From assembly GCA_030830415.1 (NCBI GenBank), contig JAURNB010000048.1, positions 1 to 14,404 on the forward strand: a stretch of DNA of 14,404 nucleotides, written 5' to 3'. Below, in pieces: positions 7,019 through 13,354 of this stretch (the stretch's first letter is position 1; the number at the start of each line of letters is the position of its first letter). Source of the DNA: Acidimicrobiales bacterium (GTDB lineage Bacteria > Actinomycetota > Acidimicrobiia > Acidimicrobiales > Ilumatobacteraceae). The notes under the pieces were generated by a model, which saw nothing but the letters and a program-made list of their open reading frames with translations, made no database searches and was not told the DNA's origin. The translations under genes and the position numbers were made by a program.

Positions 7019-7227
7019 CTGTTCGGACGAAACTGTTGTGCGGCTTGAGCAAGAAACGGCAGAACAGTACGGAGGGGTTCTTCTATTTCGTCGAGTAACG
7101 AGTTGATACGAACCGCGGCGCTGTTGATGTTCTGCATAGCCTCTGCAGCGCCTTCCATGGTGGTCACGAGAAGTTGAAGCACTTGTTGTGCGGAACCAAG
7201 TAGTGCCGCTAGATCTTCGTTTTCCAT
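7015..7227 (-). CDS. Small helical protein of unknown function, downstream of gcvP
   Basis: The 70-residue acidic protein is not assigned to a family. It is predicted almost wholly alpha-helical. Residues 5-39 form one long amphipathic stretch with heptad-like leucines. A second (INSLLDEIEEPLRTVLPF, about 41-58) is followed by a short amphipathic tail. There is no signal peptide, no transmembrane segment and no cysteine. It is supported by a good ribosome binding site (GAAAGG, about seven bases before the ATG), by a 14-base gap after the gcvP stop on the same strand, and by a stop that meets the gcvT stop neatly. It is probably on the glycine-riboswitch transcript. A role as a glycine-cleavage accessory or a general helical scaffold would be guesswork. 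Confidence 0.72.
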   Translation of the reverse strand: MENEDLAALLGSAQQVLQLLVTTMEGAAEAMQNINSAAVRINSLLDEIEEPLRTVLPFLAQAAQQFRPNS

Positions 7228-7241
7228 TCATCGGCCTTTCG

Positions 7242-10133
7242 TTAAGACGACTGATAGTGAGCGTCAGCGTATTGTTCTAACGGAGCACAACTGCAGACCA
7301 GGTTGCGGTCTCCCGATGCAGCGTCAATTCGCGAAACGGGGGGATAATAACTACGGGCGAGGCCAGTGACACTGGGGTACAAAGCGGTGCTACGACTGTA
7401 CTTCCGCGTCCATTCTCCTGCGACGTCAACCACGGTGTGGGGCGCGAATCGCAAGGGTGATTCGTCAATTCCGATGAGGCCATTTTCAACGTCTGTAATT
7501 TCCTGTCTGATGAGCAACATGGCATCACAGAATCGATCGATCTCTTTGAGAGATTCACTCTCGGTTGGTTCGACCATGAGAGTTCCGGCAACGGGAAAAC
7601 TGATGGTAGGCGCATGAAAACCTAAGTCCATGAGTCGCTTGGCAACGTCATCAACGGTGACGCCAGTCGACTTCGTGAGTGGTCGGAGATCAAGAATGCA
7701 CTCATGAGCAACGCGATTGTTTGCACCTGTGTAGAGAACAGGAAATGCATGACTTAATATCACAGCGATGTAGTTGGCATGCAAAATGGCTCGTTGTGTC
7801 GCGTAGCGCAATTGGTGTGGACCCATGGTGCTGATATACATCCATGGAATGGGCAAGATGCCTGCGGATCCGAATGGCGCGCCTGAAACAGGACCAACCG
7901 GAGAATCCCCTGGTGTGTTTGGGGAGTTGTATTGGTGAACGGCTGGTAAGAACGCTGCAAGATGGGATTTCACGGCAACTGGCCCAACTCCTGGGCCTCC
8001 ACCGCCATGAGGAATGCAGAAGGTCTTGTGCAAATTGAGGTGGCTCACGTCGGCGCCGAACTTTCCGGGTTGCGCCAACCCAACAAGCGCATTGAGGTTC
8101 GCTCCATCGACGTACACCTGGCCGCCGTGTTGATGAATGAGAGCACAGATATCGGTGACGGCTGTTTCAAAAACGCCGTGTGTGGATGGGTAGGTAATCA
8201 TGAGCGCTGCGAGTTCTGTGGAGTGTTGCACGCATAACTCTTCAAGGTGGGCTACGTCTACGTTGCCATCCTCGTCGCATCTCACAACGTGAACCTTCAT
8301 TCCTGCCATCACTGCACTTGCGGCGTTGGTGCCGTGGGCGCTTGATGGAATGAGGCAAACATTTCTATGTGTTTCATTGCGTGAACGGTGATACGCACGT
8401 ATGGCTAACAATCCGGCAAATTCTCCTTGGCTGCCAGCATTGGGTTGCAAACTGATTGCGTCATATCCGGTAATTCTGCAGAGCCACTGCTGAAGTTGGT
8501 CAACGAGTTCTCGCGATCCCAACTGAGTGTTAGTGGGGGAGAACGGATGAATGTTGGCAAATTGCGGCCATGTGATGGGCTCCATCTGAGAGGTGGCGTT
8601 CAATTTCATTGTGCATGAACCAAGTGGAATCATGGTGCGATCGAGCGCAAGATCTTTGTCAGCTAGATGACGTAGGTAGCGCAGCATTTCGTGCTCGGTG
8701 CGATAGTCGGTAAATGCACGGTGATTGAGAAACGCATCTTGGCGAACATGAGTGAAACAAGACTCCACTTCGGTCGCCCACAAGTTTTGGATTTCACCAG
8801 CGCATCCAAAGAACCCCGCAATGGTGTTGAGGTCTTCAATGGTCATTGTTTCGTCAATGGAGACACCCACTTCGGTAGATGACGTATGGCGCAAATACCA
8901 CTCATCTTTTGCGACAGTGGAAACGAGTGCAGCGGCGTCTCCGCTGCGAGGAATAACACTCAATGTGTCGAACCACGTGTCGTTGGTAACTGTGTGTCCG
9001 GCGCTGAGAAGAGCAGTTCTGAGAACAGACGTATATGAGTGCACTCGTAATGCAATGCTTTGTAAACCTTCGCGGCCGTGCCAGGAACCGTAGAAACCTG
9101 CAATATTTGCTAGTAACACCTGGGCAGTGCAGATATTTGACGTGGCTTTTTCTCGTCGAATGTGCTGTTCGCGCGTTTGTAGTGCTAATCGTAGTGCGGG
9201 TCGACCTTCTGTGTCGGTGCTGACACCAACGAGGCGACCAGGAAGTGAGCGAGAGTATTCAGATTTCGTTGCGATGAAAGCTGCATGAGGTCCTCCCATT
9301 CCTAGTGGTACTCCAAAGCGTTGCGAGGTGCCGATGGCAACGTCAATACCGAGTTGTCCGACCGGCGTTGCAATGCAGGAATAGAGGAGATCAACTGCAG
9401 CGATGCTTACTGCATTACGTGCAGCCATGTTTGCGGAAAACTTTGTAACTTCGTCGTCGCGAAGAACCTGACCACTTACGCCAGGGACAGAAATGAGTCC
9501 GCCGAAATACTCTTGAGACTCTGAGCGCTCAAGATCTCCTACGACAAGAATAATTCCGATGGGTTCGGCTCGTGTTTGGAGCACGGCCAATGTTTGCGGC
9601 AGTACATCTTCATGGACATAGAAATGATTTGATTCAGAATTTGAAATGCGATGTGCCATTGCCATGGCTTCAGCAGCTGCGGTTGACTCATCAAGAAGCG
9701 AAGCATTTGCGATGTCGTAGCCACAGATCTCAGTAATCATTGTTTGATAGTTCAGTAGTGCTTCCAGTCGACCTTGAGATATCTCAGGTTGATATGGGGT
9801 ATACGCCGTGTACCAAGCGGGATTCTCCAAAACATTGCGCTTGATGACTGGTGGGGTAATGGTTCCGAAATAGCCCATTCCAATGGCGCTTCTTCCCACC
9901 ACATTTTTGTTAGCCATCTCTAATAGTGCTTCTGTGGCATCGCGCTCTGAGAGCGCCTCAGGTAATTCAAGGGGAGCATTGAGTGCAATATTGCTCGGAA
10001 CAATTTCGCTGCATAGTGCGCTGAGACTGTTGCTGCTTACTGCGTCGAGCATCGTTTGTAGGTCTGCGTCGCTATGCGACATATGACGCTGAGCAAAAAC
10101 ATCTTGCGAAAAATGCGATGGTGACAAATTCAT
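7242..10133 (-). CDS. gcvP: Glycine dehydrogenase (decarboxylating), P protein
   Basis: The 963-residue single-chain P protein binds glycine as a PLP Schiff base, releases CO2 and loads the aminomethyl group on lipoyl-GcvH. The N-terminal half includes GMGYFGTITPPVI (near 85-97), the TAYTPYQPEISQGRLEALLNYQ region, and GGPHA. The C-terminal half includes PLGSCTMKLN, NAGSQGEFAGLLAI, SSAHGTNAASA and the PLP lysine in LNLHKTFCIPHGGGGPG (Lys703). Length matches the single-subunit form of E. coli (957 residues), not the split two-subunit type. ATG at 10133 is chosen because GGAG lies six bases upstream; an in-frame TTG at 10151 would lie in the riboswitch expression platform. It is convergent with gcvT and preceded by a tandem glycine riboswitch. 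Confidence 0.97.
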   Translation of the reverse strand: MNLSPSHFSQDVFAQRHMSHSDADLQTMLDAVSSNSLSALCSEIVPSNIALNAPLELPEALSERDATEALLEMANKNVVGRSAIGMGYFGTITPPVIKRNVLENPAWYTAYTPYQPEISQGRLEALLNYQTMITEICGYDIANASLLDESTAAAEAMAMAHRISNSESNHFYVHEDVLPQTLAVLQTRAEPIGIILVVGDLERSESQEYFGGLISVPGVSGQVLRDDEVTKFSANMAARNAVSIAAVDLLYSCIATPVGQLGIDVAIGTSQRFGVPLGMGGPHAAFIATKSEYSRSLPGRLVGVSTDTEGRPALRLALQTREQHIRREKATSNICTAQVLLANIAGFYGSWHGREGLQSIALRVHSYTSVLRTALLSAGHTVTNDTWFDTLSVIPRSGDAAALVSTVAKDEWYLRHTSSTEVGVSIDETMTIEDLNTIAGFFGCAGEIQNLWATEVESCFTHVRQDAFLNHRAFTDYRTEHEMLRYLRHLADKDLALDRTMIPLGSCTMKLNATSQMEPITWPQFANIHPFSPTNTQLGSRELVDQLQQWLCRITGYDAISLQPNAGSQGEFAGLLAIRAYHRSRNETHRNVCLIPSSAHGTNAASAVMAGMKVHVVRCDEDGNVDVAHLEELCVQHSTELAALMITYPSTHGVFETAVTDICALIHQHGGQVYVDGANLNALVGLAQPGKFGADVSHLNLHKTFCIPHGGGGPGVGPVAVKSHLAAFLPAVHQYNSPNTPGDSPVGPVSGAPFGSAGILPIPWMYISTMGPHQLRYATQRAILHANYIAVILSHAFPVLYTGANNRVAHECILDLRPLTKSTGVTVDDVAKRLMDLGFHAPTISFPVAGTLMVEPTESESLKEIDRFCDAMLLIRQEITDVENGLIGIDESPLRFAPHTVVDVAGEWTRKYSRSTALYPSVTGLARSYYPPVSRIDAASGDRNLVCSCAPLEQYADAHYQSS

Positions 10134-10202
10134 ATTGGGCTCCAGTTTCAACAGCGTGCTGTTCTTTGAGGGTCGTTAAAAACGGTGAACAGCCCCCGCT
10201 GT
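10133..10202 (-). promoter_or_regulatory. Expression platform of the glycine riboswitch with competing GCTGTT/AACAGC segments
   Basis: Four complementary segments follow one another on the minus strand: ACAGC (10202-10198), GCTGTTC (10193-10187), GAACAGC (10164-10158) and GCTGTT (10155-10150). The gcvP ribosome binding site GGAG is at 10143-10140. Segment 1 can pair with 2 (loop GGGG), 2 with 3 (seven base pairs), and 3 with 4 (short hairpin just before the GGAG). Segment 1 also overlaps the 3' strand of the second aptamer's P1 helix (CAGCG, 10201-10197), so ligand-bound P1 would free segment 2 to capture 3. Separately, GGGCT (10195-10191) could pair with AGCCC next to the GGAG. A T5 run (10182-10178) is not adjacent to a strong hairpin, so translational control looks likelier than termination. 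Confidence 0.5.
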
Positions 10203-10380
10203 CTGGGAACCTGAGAGCTTCGCGAGTAAATCGCTTTCCCCGTCGGTGATGTGCAAGCACATTCTTTCCAGCGTGTGAGTTTCTCGCCGGTCCTTTGGCC
10301 TGAGAGGTTCCGGGGCGGTTGCTCCTTCGGCGACTCTTACCTGACTTCTATTGCCACCAGATAAGGGTTCTCTCCCAGCG
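10197..10380 (-). promoter_or_regulatory. Tandem glycine riboswitch (two aptamers) upstream of gcvP
   Basis: Two copies of the glycine-aptamer core are readable on the minus strand. Aptamer 1 (10380-10285) has GGGAGAG, the core GCCGAAGGAGCAACC (10331-10317), CTCTCAGGC (from 10306) and AAAGGACCGG. Its closing helix is CGCTG (10380-10376) with CGGCG (10289-10285). Aptamer 2 (10273-10197) has CTGGAAAG, the core ACCGACGGGGAAAGC (10247-10233) and CTCTCAGG (10217-10210). Its closing helix is CGCTG (10273-10269) with CAGCG (10201-10197). A linker of 11 bases joins the aptamers, as in known tandem glycine riboswitches, which usually turn on glycine cleavage genes when glycine is high. P2 of aptamer 2 (GGAAAG with CTCTC) seems to hold an A-C mismatch. 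Boundaries are approximate. Confidence 0.93.
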
Positions 10381-10399
10381 AGAGTGTGATTCAGTTGTG

Positions 10400-10410
10400 A
10401 ACTTAATCTA
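10400..10410 (-). promoter_or_regulatory. Candidate -10 for the riboswitch-gcvP transcript
   Basis: TAGATT (10410-10405) or the overlapping TAAGTT (10405-10400) on the minus strand could be a -10 element placing the RNA start about ten or more bases before the first aptamer. It overlaps the stop codon of the upstream luciferase-like gene, whose coding region therefore must hold any -35 contact. No clear -35 hexamer is seen. Read-through from the upstream gene is the alternative. Confidence 0.3.
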
Positions 10411-11565
10411 GTTGATGCGCTCGGATCTTTCATGCTCGTAAGCGGCAATTGCGTTCAATTGTGCCCCAAGAGTTGCATCAACCCAGCGAGAGCCTGCATT
10501 CACAATTTTGTCGTAGCTCTGCTGCGGGGCACGTAACTGATCTTGGAAATGTGGCATCACACTTTGCGCAAAGAGTTCGTAACTGCGCTTGGTAGCACCC
10601 CAATCGGCGAGGTCGGCACCGAGGAAGAGATAGGTGCCGAAGCCACCGGTTTTTTCCTCGAGGCGAGCAAGTTGTGCGATAGCCATTTCAGGTGTGCCAA
10701 TAACCATTCTTCCCGTCTCGTTTGCGAAGTCGACAAAGTCGTCGAAGTCACTAGGTGGAGGTGGGTCGTTGGGGTCACCCATTGGAATGATGTGAGACAG
10801 ATACTCAAATACCCATTGCAGGCCGTACTTGCAGTTTTCGCGCGCTTGCTTTTCCGTTTCTGCAATATGCATGGGGCCCATGAGACGCCACTGGTCGCGC
10901 GTCACGCTGTGCCCATGACGAGATGCTTCATCTTGCCAAACGGAATAGTTGTAGTCGAGGACTTGGAATGCAGCGGGTTCGGTAGCGGCAATCGATATGA
11001 GACCAGTTCCGTACCGCCCAGCAAGTTTGGAACCAGAAGGCGAAAGTGACGAAGCAACAGCCACAGGAAATTTTGAGTACGGCTTCATTTGCAGCACAGC
11101 TTCTTCGCATGTAAACCAGTCGGTGTGTTTCGTTACTGTTTCTCCGGCAAACAGACGCATCATGACATCGAATGCTTCTTCCATGCGAGGGCGTTGCTGA
11201 TCGGCTGGAATTCCGAGCATCGCTGCGTCGCTGGTGAGTTGCCCAGGCCCTGCACCAAACATCATTCGCCCGCGAGTGAGATGATCGAGCATCACGATGC
11301 GATCGGCAAGGATGAACGGGTGATGGTAGGGAAGTGAATTGACCCCTGTGCCAAGTTTGATGTGTTGTGTTCTTTGGCTTGCAGCGGCAATAAATACCTC
11401 GGGTGAAGCAATGAGCTCGGAACCAGCTGAATGGTGCTCGCCAATCCATGCCTCGTCGTAGCCGAGAGAGTCGAGCCATTGCACGAGTTCAAGGTCTCGA
11501 TGCAACAAGAGCGTGGGATTAATGCCTGTGCGGTGCATTGGTGGAAGGAAAATTCCAAACTTCAT
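10408..11565 (-). CDS. Luciferase-family flavin monooxygenase, limonene 1,2-monooxygenase (LimB)-like
   Basis: The 385-residue bacterial-luciferase-family protein starts MKFGIFLPP and carries LELVQWLDSLGYDEAWIGEHHSAG (about 26-49), IKLGTGVNSLPYHHPF (69-84), LDHLTRGRMMFGAGPGQL (93-110) and GPMHIAETEKQA in the C-terminal half. The N-terminal pattern, GEHHSAG motif and length are close to Rhodococcus LimB (387 residues), which epoxidises limonene with reduced flavin. The true substrate here is unknown, and many actinobacterial proteins of this group are only LimB-like. It needs a separate flavin reductase, not seen nearby. A strong ribosome binding site (GAGGA, six bases before the ATG) supports the start. 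It follows the PLP decarboxylase-like gene after 29 bases, probably in one transcript. Its stop touches the riboswitch promoter region. Confidence 0.92.
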   Translation of the reverse strand: MKFGIFLPPMHRTGINPTLLLHRDLELVQWLDSLGYDEAWIGEHHSAGSELIASPEVFIAAASQRTQHIKLGTGVNSLPYHHPFILADRIVMLDHLTRGRMMFGAGPGQLTSDAAMLGIPADQQRPRMEEAFDVMMRLFAGETVTKHTDWFTCEEAVLQMKPYSKFPVAVASSLSPSGSKLAGRYGTGLISIAATEPAAFQVLDYNYSVWQDEASRHGHSVTRDQWRLMGPMHIAETEKQARENCKYGLQWVFEYLSHIIPMGDPNDPPPPSDFDDFVDFANETGRMVIGTPEMAIAQLARLEEKTGGFGTYLFLGADLADWGATKRSYELFAQSVMPHFQDQLRAPQQSYDKIVNAGSRWVDATLGAQLNAIAAYEHERSERIN

Positions 11566-11594
11566 TTGTTCCTCGTTTCAAATAGTTGCTTTGT

Positions 11595-12866
11595 CTAAAC
11601 AGATCCGTAGGGAAGGGGAGCGCTGCCGCCGTCTTTATTCGGTTCGGCATTTACTGCCTTTTTCACCGCTGCCACTAAGTCGGCAACAAATTCATCGACT
11701 CGATTTTCATGAACAACATTGACCGTCAGGTGCATGGAGTCTGGTGGTGTTTGTTCATCGACATACCAGCCGTTGCCTCGTAGTTCACGAGCGACTGCAA
11801 AAATAGAAAGAGATTCGGGATTTCTTGCTCCTATGCAGAGCAGCGTCGTATCGGGCTCGGCACGCATCTGAAGCTCTGGAATCGCATCAATATGTCGTGC
11901 AATTTGTAGAGCCACTTTGCGTGCAGTGAGTGCAAGGTTGCGATAACCCTCAACTCCGAAGTACTGAACCATTGCCCAAGATGAGGCGATGGGTCCGCCG
12001 CTTTTGGTGCCCAATATTCCTGAAGAGCCGTACATTCCGCCAAGCCAATTGTTGGTGAAAAAAGTTTGGTGTTGACGCAATTCCTTGTTGGCATAGACAA
12101 TGACTCCGGAGCCTTTGGCGGTGTAGCCGTATTTGTGTAAATCAACCGACATTGATGTCACGCCAGGAACCGAAAAGTTCCATGGCACATTGGAGGGCGC
12201 AAGAAAGGGGAGCAGCATTCCGCCCATGCATGCATCAACGTGAAAGGGAATACCGCGACGCAGTGTCTCTGCACCAATGCGCTCCAACGGGTCGACAACG
12301 CCTTGCGGATATTGTGGGGCAGAGCACGCCACGAGAATGGTGTTGTCATCGCACGCAGCAATCATTGCTTCCTCGTCGGCGCGCCAATCGGCTCGCACTG
12401 GAACGCGGCGGGCCTCAACGTTGAAGTACGTGCAGCCCTTCTCGAGCGCAGCGTGCGCTGAGGAAGGTAAAACCACGTTGAAGCGTTGATTCTGAGGGCG
12501 CTCAGTGCCTCTCAGCGCAATGGCGCGCTGTAAAGCGCCGTACACAACTAAGACGAGGCTCTCGGTACCTCCAGAGGTCATAAAACCGGCTCCGGTGGGC
12601 GGCGCCTCGAGAAGCTGCATTACAAAGTCGAGAACTTCCTGTTGCATTTTTTTGAGGCTCGGAAATGCGGCTACGTTGAGCGCATTTTCATGAGAGAACA
12701 TGCGGTAAGCCGTTTCAGAAAGATTCCGTGCATCGTCTGAGGCGCAATAGGTCAAACTAAAAGCCTTGCCATCGCGCCAACGAATATCTTTCTCACGGTG
12801 TTGTTCGAGGTCATTCAAAATGGCCTGTGCGGCTGCACTGAAGGGCGCCTCGGCGGGGTTGCTCAT
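11595..12866 (-). CDS. Group II PLP-dependent decarboxylase, sphingosine-1-phosphate-lyase-like
   Basis: The 423-residue protein has the fold-type I PLP motifs of the group II decarboxylase/sphingosine-1-phosphate lyase family. GFMTSGGTESLVL (94-106) binds the cofactor phosphate. SSAHAALEK (135-143) supplies the ring-stacking His138. HVDACMGGMLLPFL (209-222) holds the pyridine-binding Asp211, and SVDLHKYGYTAKGSG (240-254) holds the Schiff-base Lys245. HVDAC-x-GG and V-D-x-HKYGY-x-x-KGS are closer to S1P lyase than to glutamate decarboxylase. Eukaryotic S1P lyases carry an N-terminal membrane anchor, absent here. The protein is probably cytosolic and may act on another phosphorylated or amino-acid substrate. 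TAACCT six bases before the ATG suggests a leaderless start. The LimB-like gene follows after 29 bases. Confidence 0.9.
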   Translation of the reverse strand: MSNPAEAPFSAAAQAILNDLEQHREKDIRWRDGKAFSLTYCASDDARNLSETAYRMFSHENALNVAAFPSLKKMQQEVLDFVMQLLEAPPTGAGFMTSGGTESLVLVVYGALQRAIALRGTERPQNQRFNVVLPSSAHAALEKGCTYFNVEARRVPVRADWRADEEAMIAACDDNTILVACSAPQYPQGVVDPLERIGAETLRRGIPFHVDACMGGMLLPFLAPSNVPWNFSVPGVTSMSVDLHKYGYTAKGSGVIVYANKELRQHQTFFTNNWLGGMYGSSGILGTKSGGPIASSWAMVQYFGVEGYRNLALTARKVALQIARHIDAIPELQMRAEPDTTLLCIGARNPESLSIFAVARELRGNGWYVDEQTPPDSMHLTVNVVHENRVDEFVADLVAAVKKAVNAEPNKDGGSAPLPYGSV

Positions 12867-12872
12867 GTCCGC

Positions 12873-12878
12873 AGGTTA
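12873..12878 (-). promoter_or_regulatory. Candidate -10 for the S1P-lyase-like gene
   Basis: On the minus strand TAACCT is followed by six bases (GCGGAC) and then the ATG at 12866. No purine-rich Shine-Dalgarno sequence is seen, so the mRNA may be leaderless. The 66-base gap after the small zinc-binding gene otherwise holds an AT-rich stretch with no clear terminator. Confidence 0.45.
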
Positions 12879-12932
12879 GTAGGGCTCAGGAACCTCACCG
12901 TTTGCCATAACACTAATTTTACATAACGCTTA

Positions 12933-13313
12933 TTATGGGCGCAGACGCAGAGACCCAATAGGTTCGGCACATTCCAAAATCCACTGGAGCATGTCTCGCA
13001 GTTCCTTGTTGCTTGGCTTCTCGATATCGGCCAAATCTCGTTGTACGTCGTCAACGGCGCATGACAGTACGTATAGAGCATCATGAATGTCGTTCAGCTC
13101 TTCACGCGCCATCACGAGCTGCTCATCGCTGAGTTGAACCTCGCGGGCCCTTTGACGTGCAACCCAGTCCCATTGACGACATGGCTGGCTGCAATACGCA
13201 CGTGGTCGACCAGGCCCGGAACGTTCTTGCAGGACCCGGCGACACCACCTGCATCGTGGTCCATCGGGCGTCTGTTTCCTCTGCCACTCCTGTTCAACGG
13301 GTAATTTCGTCAT
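12933..13313 (-). CDS. Small zinc-binding, coiled-coil protein of unknown function
   Basis: The 126-residue protein has an N-terminal four-cysteine site, C21-x2-C24 and C41-x3-C45, within a basic stretch (RCRWCRRV, RPRAYCSQPCRQW), resembling a treble-clef or zinc-knuckle found in small actinobacterial proteins. Residues about 57-118 form a charged helix with heptad-like spacing, probably a coiled coil. Two more Cys (85 and 115) lie in the helix. Zinc binding and protein or nucleic-acid contact are inferred; no function is recognised. The frame is open further upstream to 13472, but that part overlaps the divergent aldolase gene. ATG at 13313 has CATAAT exactly six bases before it and gives a natural N-terminus. 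Confidence 0.78.
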   Translation of the reverse strand: MTKLPVEQEWQRKQTPDGPRCRWCRRVLQERSGPGRPRAYCSQPCRQWDWVARQRAREVQLSDEQLVMAREELNDIHDALYVLSCAVDDVQRDLADIEKPSNKELRDMLQWILECAEPIGSLRLRP

Positions 13314-13354
13314 GACGAAATTATGGCATATTCGCTGAATTATTTGCGAGACTG
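13314..13354. promoter_or_regulatory. Divergent promoter region between zinc-binding protein and threonine aldolase
   Basis: The gap is 41 bases. On the minus strand CATAAT (13325 down to 13320), one base off the -10 consensus, sits six bases before the ATG at 13313. On the plus strand only a weak AT-rich candidate (AATTAT, 13338-13343) is seen before the aldolase ATG, so that promoter is unresolved. Confidence 0.4.

Noticed and set aside
7004..7050. T6 run on the minus strand (7009-7004) preceded by GAGC as a terminator after the small gene
   Set aside because: The only matching stem is four base pairs (GCTC/GAGC) around a loop of more than 30 bases, and the T-run lies in gcvT codons.
10134..10151. 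TTG start for gcvP at 10151
   Set aside because: It lies inside the riboswitch expression platform. ATG at 10133 has GGAG at proper spacing.
10072..10260. Possible small open frame (62 codons, GTG start) through the second aptamer into gcvP
   Set aside because: It is wholly explained by the riboswitch and the gcvP start in another frame, with no ribosome binding site and no protein-like pattern.
10543..11049. Plus-strand open frame of 168 codons
   Set aside because: Antisense shadow of the LimB-like gene, whose motifs and ribosome binding site are clear.
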